This document shows, one piece after another, positions 20,047 to 30,955 of a DNA stretch of 64,000 nt. Numbering within the stretch: position 1 is the first letter of the stretch; every line of letters begins with the position of its first letter. Origin of the DNA: Leishmania donovani (Eukaryota > Euglenozoa > Kinetoplastea > Trypanosomatida > Trypanosomatidae); NCBI RefSeq assembly GCF_000227135.1, contig NC_018257.1, positions 1 through 64,000 on the forward strand, read 5' to 3'. A model generated the notes under the pieces. The model was not told the origin of the DNA. It was given only the letters and a program-made list of their open reading frames with translations, and ran no database searches. The position numbers and the translations under genes are program-made.

Positions 20047-21309
20047 TTAGGACAGTCTGCGATCAAAGCAGTAGCACAGCGTATCGCGGAAGGTCTCAGG
20101 CGGGCGCGGCAGGCTTTTGCCCTCTCGGATGGTGGGCAGGGCCTCCTTATACTTGGAGGTAAGCAGGTCCGCGACAGCCAGACCCTGCGTAGCGGAGATT
20201 TCCAGCTTCTTGTGCACGTGCTGCAGGAGGCGCCTGTTCTCGTCCTTGTCTGGGGACACAAGACACAGCGCGAGCCCCATTACGCCAAAGGCAGTTACAT
20301 AGCTGTACAAGCGAAGAAACTCCACGTGCGTCACCACCTCCTGAGTGAGGATGTCGCACAAGTCTAGAAAGCCCGAGTTGATGGAACGCAGGATGACGTA
20401 TGAGCCGCGCTCTGCAAACGTCGAGGTGATCTGGCTGCTCGAGGAGCACAGGAAGAGGCGACGGCAGCCCTTGCCATCCAATGGGAGGTTCCCCACCACC
20501 GCAGTGAGCGGCAGGCGCTCCGCCAGCAGAAAGCAACTACCAAAGAGCTGAAACACAGACGTCGAGGTGCTGTAGAGCAAGTTCGAGGCGGAGAACAGCT
20601 GATCGAGGCAGTCCTGCAGAGACACATGCGACTCCAGGACAAGGCTGACCCAGGTGCGGCCCTCGTTCGCGTCCAGCACGAGGACTTCGACCGAGACAAC
20701 GGGTGGCACATTCTCCTCCGGCTGCGAGTCGATCAGGGCGGGGTCATTGATGAGGTGCAGCTGCAAATAGACATGGTTCACCACCGTGGTGTGGGGCAGG
20801 TACCACTTGTAGAAGCTGAGGATAGCCTCCTCCATGGCGAGAACGTGCTCTTTAGAGTAGGCCCCGTCGCATACGTCCACTATCTTGCGCAGATTCGGCA
20901 AGTCTGCGTCCATCTCCTCAAACTTGGCTGCAATCCACAGGGCCGTGACAGCGGCCAACTGGCACTTCTGCAGCTCAAGCTGGTGCAGGTTGCCGACAAT
21001 GTACGAGTCAGCAAGTTGGACGGCGAGGCACAGGGTGGTACTTCGCAGGTTGAAAGCGCCGCACACGTCACGCAGCCAGCGCGTGATGATGCGGCGGTTT
21101 TTATAGTTGTAGATGGTTCCCTTCAACACGCTGATGTCGGGCAGCGGTTTCACGTCCTTCTGCTTCATCTTGTTGAAGATCGTCTTCGGATCCTCGTACT
21201 CGTCCTTCATGCCCGGGTTGGACCGAAAGTCCATTGCACCGGCGGGTCCGAAGAGGCGGCTGACGGAGTCGGAGCTGACCGTCGTCACAATCGCGAGATC
21301 GGTTGACAT
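20047..21309 (-). CDS. Cyclin
   Basis: A 420-residue protein with an N-terminal cyclin box at about residues 66-175. It matches the expected pattern: RRIITRWLRDVCGAFNL, TLCLAVQLADSYI, LQKCQLAAVTALWIAAKFEE, then YSKEHVLAMEEAILSFYKWYL. Cyclins bind and activate CRK/CDK kinases. The mitotic A/B-like spacing suggests a cell-cycle cyclin (trypanosomatids have several CYC proteins), but I cannot assign the number. The C-terminal ~200 residues are less conserved and could hold a second, divergent cyclin fold (segments around FLRLYSYVTAFGVMGLAL). The ~60-residue N-terminal leader is hydrophilic. The start is the first ATG, right after a short UTR. The kinase partner is not predictable from sequence. 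Confidence 0.88.
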   Translation of the reverse strand: MSTDLAIVTTVSSDSVSRLFGPAGAMDFRSNPGMKDEYEDPKTIFNKMKQKDVKPLPDISVLKGTIYNYKNRRIITRWLRDVCGAFNLRSTTLCLAVQLADSYIVGNLHQLELQKCQLAAVTALWIAAKFEEMDADLPNLRKIVDVCDGAYSKEHVLAMEEAILSFYKWYLPHTTVVNHVYLQLHLINDPALIDSQPEENVPPVVSVEVLVLDANEGRTWVSLVLESHVSLQDCLDQLFSASNLLYSTSTSVFQLFGSCFLLAERLPLTAVVGNLPLDGKGCRRLFLCSSSSQITSTFAERGSYVILRSINSGFLDLCDILTQEVVTHVEFLRLYSYVTAFGVMGLALCLVSPDKDENRRLLQHVHKKLEISATQGLAVADLLTSKYKEALPTIREGKSLPRPPETFRDTLCYCFDRRLS

Positions 21310-23350
21310 CGTGCACGTAATTGCCTTCTATGAGCGCTACCTTTGTTGTCCGTGCTTATCTAGGGCGGTGTGAAGGTGGAAAGATCAGAGTGAAGGTCTG
21401 CCGCACACAGCCAAGGCCGCGGTGACTCTGGAAGCAGTAGAAGGCGTCGGCACCAGACCCGCATAGCAGACAGCAGACGACACCTAGTCGCTGCTGCTTC
21501 TGTCGGTCGGCTGCAGCGAGCACACAAGAAGAAAAAGGCGTGTCGGCGCGGGTGAGAGGGGGCGGGAGAGAAGCGCAAAAGAGGAGCGAAGTTCAATGAA
21601 CGCACACGGAGAGCCAAGACGGAGCAAGAAATGACGCGACAAAGAAAAAAATGAGCTCAACGCGTAAAAAACCCCGGCACGCGCACCCTCGAGAGGAAAA
21701 CAGTTGGCGATAGGCACACGACGGCGAAGGTCCCATGCAACAGGCGAATTGGGGTTGGCGTCAGCTGCAAAAGACGGAGGAGCTGCGTAGAGAGAGAGAT
21801 TAGTAAAGAAGAGAGGCGAGGCTCAGCAATGTGGACGTGCGAGGGTGTGTGAAAAGAGAACAGAGCGGTGCCGGATTGAAAGCTGCCATGTTAATGAGAC
21901 GTGGAGAAAAACGACGTGCAAGCAATCATGGCTCAGCGTCGGGGGTGGGATAGAAGACCAGAAAGTGAGACGGAGAGGAGCGAAGTCAGTGGCGGGAAGA
22001 GGAGGCGGGGACGGGCGTGAGGTAGAGTGGGTGGGGGGGGAGGGGGGTAGGTGAATGCTCTGAAAGATTGGACGGCACGGTGAGGTGGTATGGTTGGCAT
22101 CCCACACATGTTCGGCAGTCTTGCAGACACGAAGGCCGCGCCCGCCACGGTGCCCGAGCGGAGAGCGTAAGGGGGGGAGCGAAAGGGTGGAGAGCAACCT
22201 CTGGTGAGAGAGAGAAACAGAACTTCATGCAAGCAGCTAAACCAGATACGCCGTCGCCCTCGCTGTGAGCAGCTCTGTTCCTCATGCGGCGTCGCCGGTA
22301 TTCGCGGATGCTCAACTCGTGCGTGCGTGATCATGTGTGCCGATGGAAACGGAGGAGTGACAAGGGCGACGGTTCACAGGGATCAGAAAGCACGCATTCA
22401 AAGACGTCCCGAAACAAATGCCGCCGCATGCACGCGCACTGGAGAAGCGCAACCGCTGCTAGGGCGAGAAGAGACCGGACAAATAAGCGGGCGAGAGAGT
22501 GGTGCCAACGACACGTGAAATTCAAAGATGCGAGAGTCGGTTGGAAAGGAGGGAAGGCTGTGCGTGGCAGCCTGCAGCGCAGGGGGTCGTCCCCGGAGCC
22601 TCGTGCACCGGGGGCGATGAGGTGGATTTCGCGACAGTGCTCACGCTCCTGTGTGAGGTGACGCGCTCGACGGAGAAGTGAGGAAGTGGTGTGCAAGGAA
22701 GAGGGGGAGCATACGCACAGGGATGTGGGTGTTTCACAGCACATGCGCGCACCCTTCACGTGCAGAGAAAGGCAAGCGGGTCCGCTTTCGTTTAGGTGGT
22801 GACAGCAGCGGCTGAGGGCTTGTTATTGGCTTGGGGGCTGCATGCGAGAGGCAGCGCGAGAGTAAGAGAGGAGGCAGGGGCTGCTTTGCGCTCTACCCGC
22901 GTTGTCCTTCAGATGCACAGAGGTGATGGCCTACCCCGCGATGAAGCATCTTCGACGCTGGCGCCGCCGCCTCGCTTGGCGACGGAGTTAGAATGGTGCT
23001 GAGATGCATGCATCGCCTCTCTCCCTCGTGTTGATGGTGCTCATGCTAAGAGGGAAATCGTTCGAAACGGTGGTAGAGGGGGTGCAAGGAGCGGAGCCAG
23101 CCTTCCTCCCGCCTTACCTTCCCCGACAGCGACAGGCCTTTTGCAAGCGATTCAAAAAAAAAAACGTCGAAAACAGAAAAACACGCGAAACGCCGAGGGG
23201 ACGCCTAAGGCGAGGCATACGACGGTAAAAGAAGATGAGCTGAATGCAACACGAGCGACGTGGATAGCAGTAAGTCGTCGCAAGGAGTGCAGATAAGAGA
23301 CAAGAACGAATGAAGCCACGGATTTTATGATACAGGGGGCGCGCATGCCG

Positions 23351-23381
<31 letters not shown>

Positions 23382-26362
23382 AAGGAGGTGCGCCCGTGAG
23401 GACCTGCGAATGTTCTTCCATGGGAGCCTATATGTGTAGCTTCATGGGTATGGGTGTGTGTGAGCAAACCGTGTGTTTCATGAAGTGCGTCATCTCCAGC
23501 TCTTCGCATGCCGCCGCCTTATGAAATACGCGTCTGCGTGCACGCTGGCATGATATCTTGCGTTGCTTCTCACGCCCCCAGCAACGTGGACCTTCCGCAG
23601 TGCGTGAAAAGCAGTGCCGTGAGGTTGCGTGCGCAGCGGAGAGACATCGAATGGCTAGGCGTGGATCGTGGCGCTGCCACATAGGGTCTGCCGTGCTATA
23701 GAATGCCCATACGCACCCGCATCGGCCCCCCTCAAAGCAAGAAGGATAACAAGAACGGAGTCACGTATACAACAAGATGTGCTGCCCCGGCACAACATAC
23801 GCTCCACGCATGTTTAATACGTGTCCTTAACGACGGTCGCCGCGCAGCTCCGGGCAGATGTGCGTATCGAAGCATCCCCACATTGCACCTGATGAGAGAG
23901 CGGCAGCCGCGACAGGGCGGATGTGCAGAAGCACAAAGAAGGAAAACGCAGGCTCCGGGAAACGAACAGGCCATAAGAAAAAGAGACCAGAAGAGCCTCG
24001 GCGCCGCTTGTGCCGCCTCCTGCAAGGATGGCATTCACGGTGGAAGGCGAGTGCATGGGGTGCCGCCCACACGGCACCGGCCCCCCCACCACCACCACCA
24101 CTACCTCATCAACGCACCTGTCATCACTGCAGTGCTCAGTTGAAAAACGACTGAGGAAGAGAAGGCGCACAAGCAGGGGTGAGCCGAAAGCCGAGCCTAC
24201 GCAGCAACGAAATATATATATATATATATATACCGTGAATGGAAAGTCAAGAGAAGGTGAGAAGAAAAGGGAAGCGGAAGGTGTGGGGGCGCTTGCAGGC
24301 CGTAGCATGGCGCTGACACGTCGGAGCGGCGCACCACGCGAGAACCAGCCTCTTCTTCGCCCTTATGTGTGCGAGCAGAGAAAGAAGGCATCAGATAGGT
24401 GTCAATCAGCCCACCGCACTCCACAAATCACCTCTCGCTATCTCTCCAGCTCTATTCCCTGCCCGCTCGTATCAGTCCCAGAAGGTGCACATCAACGCTC
24501 ACCCGTCGAGATCGTGCTTGTGCGAACGCCTGCACACTCCTCACGTCCGCAAGGAGAGGGAGGTGGGAGTGGCTCGTGTGTGGCACTGATTCGCCGTATA
24601 CCGTGTGAGTCGCACCGATCTTGCAGATTGTAAGAGGAGGGGGAAAGAGCGCAGCCCGTACGCCACAGAACTGCTGCTGCGCAGTGTGGATACGCAAAAC
24701 GACACACCTACACGCGCGAACGCGCGTCTGCCTGAGAGTGTGTGTAGCTGCTCCGCTCGCTGTTCGCCGCGTCGTGGAGAGATTTGGTGGCGCTCCTCGC
24801 CCGCCCCACCACGCTGCAGTTGTCGAGGAGGTAGGCGAGGCCGAGAATGAGGGGGCGCTGGAATGTCTGCTCGGAAGCACTGGTTTGCGCGTCCTCTTCC
24901 TCTGCCCTTCACTCTTCACGCCTCATAGAGCTTTTCGAGGACATGTCGTGGCGCGGGTACGCGCGTGCGTCACTGGTAAGGAAGCGGGGCAAGGGGCAAG
25001 GGAGCTGAGGTCTGCTGCTGCCGCGCCCTCCATCACGATGTCCTTCGCCCTCGTCGGGTCTACTTGAGTGTTGATTTGTTTTCATATCGAATCCGTCCAT
25101 ACACGCCTGCAAACGCTGAGAGACACACGCGCACACGCGCGAATACACCCACACGTGCACGAGGGCTGAGGCGGCTGTGCGACGGCAGTGGTGCGATCGC
25201 CTACGTCAAGCTCGCTTGGATTGTGGTGGGAAGGAGGGACAGGACTGCGCCGTGACAAGAGGAGCAGGGCGTGGCGGAAGAACCAGACTGGTGCACGGGA
25301 GACAGAAAGATCGTCTTCACGCCGTTTGGCGGTGTGTCTACGAGGGATCTGGAGCAGCAGCGCTCCTTCATCATACGCACCAACTCTGCGGGTGCGCAGA
25401 AACGAGGCCACGTCGTGCCGCTTCCATCAGCGATGCGCACGCCGCCAGCCCGCGCCACCCTCGTCACCCATCCGCCCAGCCTTAAGGACGAAAAACTAAC
25501 GAGGGAGACCGAAGCCGGAGAAAGTCGTGGCTAGCGGGAGAGCTATACGTGCAATCTACTCAACAGAGGAAAGGGGACAGAGCAGCGGCTGCTCGGAGCG
25601 AAGACATCGAGCCGCATGCAATCCTCCCGCTTCACGTCTATTTCGGCTCTTTGCAGCCCTCGAATCGACCTCAGTTGCCTTTGCCGGTCAGCCGATTGTC
25701 TTTCGTCGAGAAGGTGGGCGATCCAGTCCACCCGCCACCTTCTCTTCGCGTCCAACGCTCCCTTCCCCTCGTCATGTATTCGGCGACGTGCGATTCGACA
25801 CGCAACAGCAGGCTCCGTCGCCCACCTGCAACTGAGAGAAGGCCGTGGGGGCCGAGCACTGCCTTCGTCACTTTGCTCAGCCGACGTCACGGGAGCGCGC
25901 AACACCGACGCTCCCCCCGTGCCGCACCGCCTTCGTCCATCCAGTGGTGATGGCACGCGCGTATGCGTGTGTGCGTGGCCAAGAACATACAAAACAGAAA
26001 ACAAAACAAGGCATGCACCCACCTTCCTTTCTCGTTTATAGGAGCAGCGAGGCGGTCCTCTGAACGGCTGTCTCGCGATCCGGGAGAGAGAGAGGATAAG
26101 GGGGTGGGAAACAACAAGGCGAACGCCACCCGGCCGCAGCCGTCGCTCGCCCATTTCCTGTGCCGTCGCCTCCTGCCCATGTTAGAAGAGCAACTGCTCT
26201 CCGCGACTGAAGCAAGATAGAGAGAGAGAGCGAAGGCGCCATGTCGAAGGGCGGTGGCGGTGAAGCGCGTTTTCCAGCACCGCCAGCCTCGGCTCGCGCT
26301 TCTACTCTCGCCCCGCTCCTTTGACGCCACTTTTTTGCCACTCCCTCACTGTCCGTCATCCT
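21310..26362. other. Large gene-poor region (about 5 kb)
   Basis: The longest stretch without a supported gene. It contains (GT)n at 23355-23381, (TA)n at 24212-24232, a poly-A run near 23155-23164 and many purine-rich tracts. Around 25200-25960 the base pattern looks more coding-like: on the minus strand a frame is open at 25201-25533, and other short frames follow, but none has a proper start or family match. A gene relic is possible. I found no tRNA-type B box or other RNA gene by eye. Transcription direction is minus on both sides, so it is not a strand switch. Confidence 0.55.
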
Positions 26363-27046
26363 CTAGCTACGGTAGCTCTCCAGCTGACGGTCCAACTCCT
26401 CACGAGTGATCTGCGGCTCGCGGCTGCGCTGAGGCTTGTTGTTGCGCTGAGGCTGGTTGTTGCGCGACAGGCTACCCTGCTTGTTACCGCCGCGGTTGCC
26501 CTGGTTGTTATTGTTCCGACGCCCACTCTCCTGGCGGCGGCGTCCGTCACTGACGCGTTCCTCGCGCTGGCGACGCCCGTCCACCTCAGCGCGGCGGTGG
26601 TCAACACGACCAGCGCGGGTGCCACGCATGCGCAGGCGCAGACGACGCGCCTCGCCGAAGCGTCGGCCCTCCACGCGACGTCCGTCGCCGCGCCTCGCAC
26701 GCACCTCTCGGAACCGCTCGCGGCGCTCCTCACCCTCAAAATCTTCAACACGACGGAAGCGATCGCGGACGTTGCGGCGGAAGATGCCACGGTCGCTGAA
26801 CCGGCGCGAGCGCGGCTCATCGCGGCCACCACGCGCGCGCCGCACCACGCGGCTCACCTGAGCGCCACCACGGCCAAAGCCCTCGATTCGGGTCCGGCGT
26901 TCGCTCACGACATAGCGGCGCGGCGCAGCGTAGTCGTCCTCGCCACCGCGACGGCGGTCACGGGCGTCCGCCAGCGCCGAAACGCGACGGCGGTTGCGTT
27001 CGTAGAGAGCGCGAAGACGGCGGCGGTCAAAGTCGTCGCGCGGCAT
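26363..27046 (-). CDS. Arginine-rich, low-complexity protein with an RNA-export-factor-like C-terminus
   Basis: A 227-residue protein from the ATG at 27046 (MPRDDFDRRRLRALY). Arg is by far the commonest residue throughout, in RR, RRG and RDRR clusters with acidic residues interspersed. The C-terminal third is Asn/Gln/Arg-rich (RRNNNNQGNRGGNK...). The last residues, ITREELDRQLESYRS, resemble the C-terminal helper-helicase-binding motif of ALYREF and of FoP/CHTOP-type proteins (T-x-E-x-L-D-x-Q-L-D-x-Y). Together this suggests a nuclear RNA-binding or mRNA-export/splicing factor that binds a UAP56-type helicase, with RGG-like patches open to arginine methylation. No folded RRM domain is visible. 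Codon bias toward CGC/CGA inflates antisense ORFs here; the minus-strand gene is the supported one. Confidence 0.75.
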   Translation of the reverse strand: MPRDDFDRRRLRALYERNRRRVSALADARDRRRGGEDDYAAPRRYVVSERRTRIEGFGRGGAQVSRVVRRARGGRDEPRSRRFSDRGIFRRNVRDRFRRVEDFEGEERRERFREVRARRGDGRRVEGRRFGEARRLRLRMRGTRAGRVDHRRAEVDGRRQREERVSDGRRRQESGRRNNNNQGNRGGNKQGSLSRNNQPQRNNKPQRSREPQITREELDRQLESYRS

Positions 27047-27804
27047 GGTTGGCAGGCGACACAGCGATACACAAGCGGGTGCCGTTCCGTCGTATGTCGA
27101 AGACCGCAGCACTTTGTCCTGGTGCGCCGTTTTCCCTCCGTGCAGCTGTCGTGGGGACGGTGGCAGAGTAACAAGACGAATCACAAAACGACGGCAACGC
27201 TTACGGCACCGGCGGGATGCGAAAAACGCGGTGACGAAGGCCGGCGGAAGAAGGGTGTGGAGAGAGAGAGAGAGACAACGCTGGATGAGAGCTGCGCAGG
27301 TGCAACGGACGCACAGGCAGCAGGTGTGTATTAGCCAAGAAAAACGCAAGGAGGGAGAGAGAAGGCGTAACTACTTTGCGTCAACGCAGTGAAGCAGGCG
27401 AGTGTGAGGGCAGGGTGAGGCGTTGAGGAAGTTGGCGGAAAGAGAGTGCAGCAACGAAGACGCAGTGATAGAGAGATGGGGCACCATGGCCACAGAGAGA
27501 GAGAACAGTGAGGAAGTGCAATGAGGGAGAACTCACGCATGCATGGTGACATACGTCGGCGCACAAAGCAAGCACGTCGCTCGCGCTTCCCCGCGATACC
27601 CCTCCCCGCTTCTTCGTCGGTGTCGGCCGACAGAGACACATTCCGCCTCTGAGCAGGGTAGGGAAAGAGCAACGTTTCTTTTTTCTTTCGCCTCTGTTGT
27701 GTCCTTCGTTTCTGGTTGACAAAAGTGCAGGTGTACTCACCGATATCGTCGAGCACTCATTAGCGAGTGGGTGAAGCCAATGGTCGGGGAGGGGGCAGGA
27801 GCAT

Positions 27805-27842
<38 letters not shown>

Positions 27843-29233
27843 GTGAGCCATGGAAACGAAAAACAGGATAAAATCGCACGCAGGTGAGAAGAGGGGAAAT
27901 CGTGCATTTCCTTTCGTTTTTAGCAGGGTGGCTACGTAGAAGGCGCAGCCTGGACCTGCCATTGCTACATGTGCCCGGTGCGCCAGCGTGGAATGCATCC
28001 GCGCCGACAAGCCCTGCGCTTCCTGCAGCCGTCGTCGCAGACGCCTGCGTCAAGTCCCCCAGGGTGACCCCGGGTGCGATCTGCACGGAGACGCGGGTGC
28101 GCTCGTCGAGGGAGACCCCCCTCGCCATCGGGTCCGCAGACCGTGAGCATGCGACCGCCCATCCAGACCCGAGCCCGGCACGCGCACACCGAGCGCGACG
28201 CGTGGCATCGGGGGGGGGGGGGCAGTGAAGCAGCGCCGCTACAGCGACCACTCGTCGCGTGTGTACTGCCCCATTCGCTCTTGATGGGGTGCGAGAGGTG
28301 TGAGCAGTGTGCCCTATATATATATATATGCGTGTGTGTGTGTGTGCGAGTACTCGCGGCCAGGGTACTTCGGAGTGTGAGGTGTAGGCAAGGGGTCCAC
28401 AAGCGATTAGAGGAGGCCGGAAAGTGTGCCTCGCGGCTGCGACGGGGACGGAAGCAGAGAGAGATTTGGGGTGAGCACAAGGCGCTACGGACTCCATCTA
28501 TGCGGCTCTTGAGGGCCACTGCCGTTCGTTTTGGTTTCCACGACTTCTCTTCGTCACAACGGTTGGGGAGTTCACTGCTCAGGCTAACAAATAAAGAAGG
28601 TGAAAACATTACTTTAAAAACTGCTGGCATGCATCTACGAATATACCGTCTATGAGCGGGTGCGCGTGCGGGTGTGCGAAGAGAGGCGCAACGGGCGTGA
28701 GGGGAGGGGAGGGGAGAAGAGGGCGTCTGTGAGGCGGCACATGAGAAAAATCGCAACTCTGCTATCCCAAGAAAATGAAAAAAGAGCTCGTACTCCGCAG
28801 CATCAGCATCACACCCCTTTTCGACCTCCTGATGTCTACGTTTGAAGAGAGCGCGCGTCAGCCGCGGCGCTGGTGGAGCTAGGGCCCCAAGAGTTGTTTG
28901 AAAGAGGGCACGAGGAGGTTTTCGAAGAAGATAGGCAAGCGTCAGGCGAGTGCCGTCCACGCACGCGCACAGCAGCAGACTCCGTTTAGTTCACTGCCTT
29001 TCTCCCATAAGGCGCTTTCGGTGGCGGATTACTGGAAATGGTGAGCGCGTCGATCGCCCGAAACCTTGTCGGTCCGTTCTGCATCTCTCCATTCGCCAAC
29101 CCTCCCGCTCCCTCGCGCTGCCTTGTCACGCCGGCTGTTCCACCACCTCCCCCCTCTTGCGCTGCTCGACGTGTGTGGGAGCTCTGGTTTCATTGGTGAA
29201 CGCTGCCGCGCCGTCTCCCGCTCCCTCCCCAGC
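27047..29233. other. Intergenic region rich in dinucleotide repeats
   Basis: No gene recognised. It contains (GT)n at 27807-27837, (TA)n at 28315-28329 directly followed by (GT)n at 28332-28346, and a 13-base-class poly-G run near 28210-28222. The 27900-28200 part is GC-rich and less repetitive but gives no supported ORF. Confidence 0.6.
27246..27276 (-). promoter_or_regulatory. Polypyrimidine tract upstream of the Arg-rich protein gene
   Basis: The plus strand reads almost only A/G here, including a (GA)n run at 27261-27275. On the coding strand this is a CT-rich tract about 200 bases upstream of the ATG at 27046, as used for trans-splicing. The acceptor AG is not assigned. Confidence 0.4.
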
Positions 29234-29632
29234 TTATTGAGGTGCAATCCGGAGCGGTTGCTCATCTAGCTTCCTGAAGAAGTCGTTCAGTTCCCGCTGC
29301 CACTGATTCACCTCCGCCTCACTTGGCACCGCCGCGGATGTACGTCGACGAGGGAAGGAGCAGCTGTGACTGCTGATGTCTAAGATGAAGACGCTGTCCT
29401 CGGACAGGCCGCCGTCGGTGCCGATGGTGGTGCAGACGGACGGTGAGCGGGAGTTCTGCACCGGCGCCACAAACGGGTTCGACGGAATCAGCGAGGCCAG
29501 TCCGTTCGTGCTACGTGGCGGAGTGGCCAAGAGGTGGTCTATCGGAGCAGCGTGCATTTCGTGCGCATCAGCCCCAGCCTCATCCTCCCGCAACCGCTTC
29601 ATGCAGCCTGGCCGCAGCAGACGCTGGTGCAT
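29234..29632 (-). CDS. Small hypothetical protein
   Basis: A 132-residue frame from an ATG at 29632; a second ATG (MKRLREDEAG, at 29602) is an equally good start. It is hydrophilic, without signal peptide or membrane segment. It contains a Ser/Pro-rich middle with an NPF tripeptide, a run with VFILDISS, and a C-terminal amphipathic helix (SEAEVNQWQRELNDFFRKLDEQ). Codon use and a consistent minus-strand position favour a real gene. No family is recognised. The NPF motif could bind EH-domain proteins, but this is a common tripeptide. Confidence 0.6.
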   Translation of the reverse strand: MHQRLLRPGCMKRLREDEAGADAHEMHAAPIDHLLATPPRSTNGLASLIPSNPFVAPVQNSRSPSVCTTIGTDGGLSEDSVFILDISSHSCSFPRRRTSAAVPSEAEVNQWQRELNDFFRKLDEQPLRIAPQ

Positions 29633-30077
29633 GGTTGCTGGCTACTCTCTGCCAAACGCGGGTACGCGCCTTCGTATGCACAGAAGTAAAGGGTGCGACG
29701 CCACCGACTCTCAAAGTGGCGGAGAAGATGCACAGGGAGAGAGACGATGAGAAGAGAGACCCTCTACTTCCGATGCCTCGTTTGCCTTCTTTTCGTTGTG
29801 TTTGTGTCTGTGTGTGGTGGTGGTGGTGGGGAGGACTCCGTTCTCCCAGCCGCAGCGACCGAAACGGCGGCAGGAAAGGCCAGGCTGAGGCGAATGTCAA
29901 GAAAAAAATGTGTAAAAATACCAAAATGTCGGAAAGAAGATGTACGCGTTGGTGCACGTCTATATATCTTTATATATATATATATATATATGTGTGTGTA
30001 TGCGTATGTGTGTATGTATGTGTGCGCCTGTGCGGGAAGCTCTACTAAATCTCGGATTCAGACTAAGGTCGATGGGG

Positions 30078-30112
<35 letters not shown>

Positions 30113-30955
30113 TATGTGGGTAGATACCTATCGGTTTATACTGCACGTACGCATGGATGTACAGAGATATATGTGTACGTGCGTATGGGTGTTTATCTGT
30201 TGAACTATGCGCGTGTGCGGGCGTTTGCGTAGCACAGTAAGCGCATGAGAGGTTTCGAGACAGAGAGAAGCAGATGAAGTAAATGCACCGCACACTCCTG
30301 GGTGCACGTGCGCACGCGTGTTCATGATACCTTTTTGTTTCGCGGGAGCTCCACCGAGCCTGAGGGCGAAGCAGCCGCAAAGAAAGATGCGCCGCGCCTG
30401 CCCCCTCCCCTACACGTGCCACGTGCGGTGACGGTCGATGGGGAACGGGAGCGGAGGTAACGGAGAGACCTACACGGCCCCATTGCGAGAACCCTTCATG
30501 CGGACCGTCACTGTCGGAGCTTGATTCTCCCTCTGGCATTATGATGGCCGTCGCCGCGCGCCGAGAAGCGCAGAGCACACGGCGCACGCGTTTCACGGCG
30601 GGGCATCGCTTGTTGTTGTGCTCGATGGGTGTGCGTGTGTACGGGAGACAGGTGCACACAAACAAGCACGCGGGGAGGGGGGACGAAGAGAAGCGGGCAA
30701 TTGCGGTTCCACAAAACGAGGAGACACACAACGAAGAAAGAGCGGAAGGCGAGGGCACGTCAAACAGACATCTGGCCATGGTGCAAACCACCGCGGCATC
30801 GACATCCACGCCACCGGCCAATGTGGCAGTGCTGGCTTGATGTGCCACCGATCTCCTCCCCTCCTGCGGCGAAGTCAGCGTACTTTACATCTGAGAAACA
30901 ACACCCACACACACACACACACACAGAAACGCCCAGACACATGGCAGTGCGGCGC
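29633..30955. repeat. Intergenic microsatellite cluster
   Basis: No gene. The region holds (TA)n at 29971-29991 running into GT-rich sequence, (GT)n at 30082-30111, ATGT-rich sequence at 30000-30190 and (AC)n at 30907-30924. It lies just downstream of the giant STAND-protein gene, so much of it is probably 3' UTR. Confidence 0.7.

Noticed and set aside
25543..26154. Minus-strand ORF of 203 codons in the gene-poor region
   Set aside because: Start is not convincing, N-terminal part is UTR-like, and another frame overlaps with equal plausibility; a relic is possible but unsupported.
21310..26362. Possible tRNA, snRNA or 5S gene in the large gap
   Set aside because: By eye I found no GGTTCGA-type B box or matching cloverleaf; a covariance-model search would be required to be sure.
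26321..27334. Long plus-strand ORF (337 codons) opposite the Arg-rich protein gene
   Set aside because: Ala/Thr-rich translation of the antisense of Arg codons; GC-rich composition keeps it open. Opposite to the transcription unit and without any domain.
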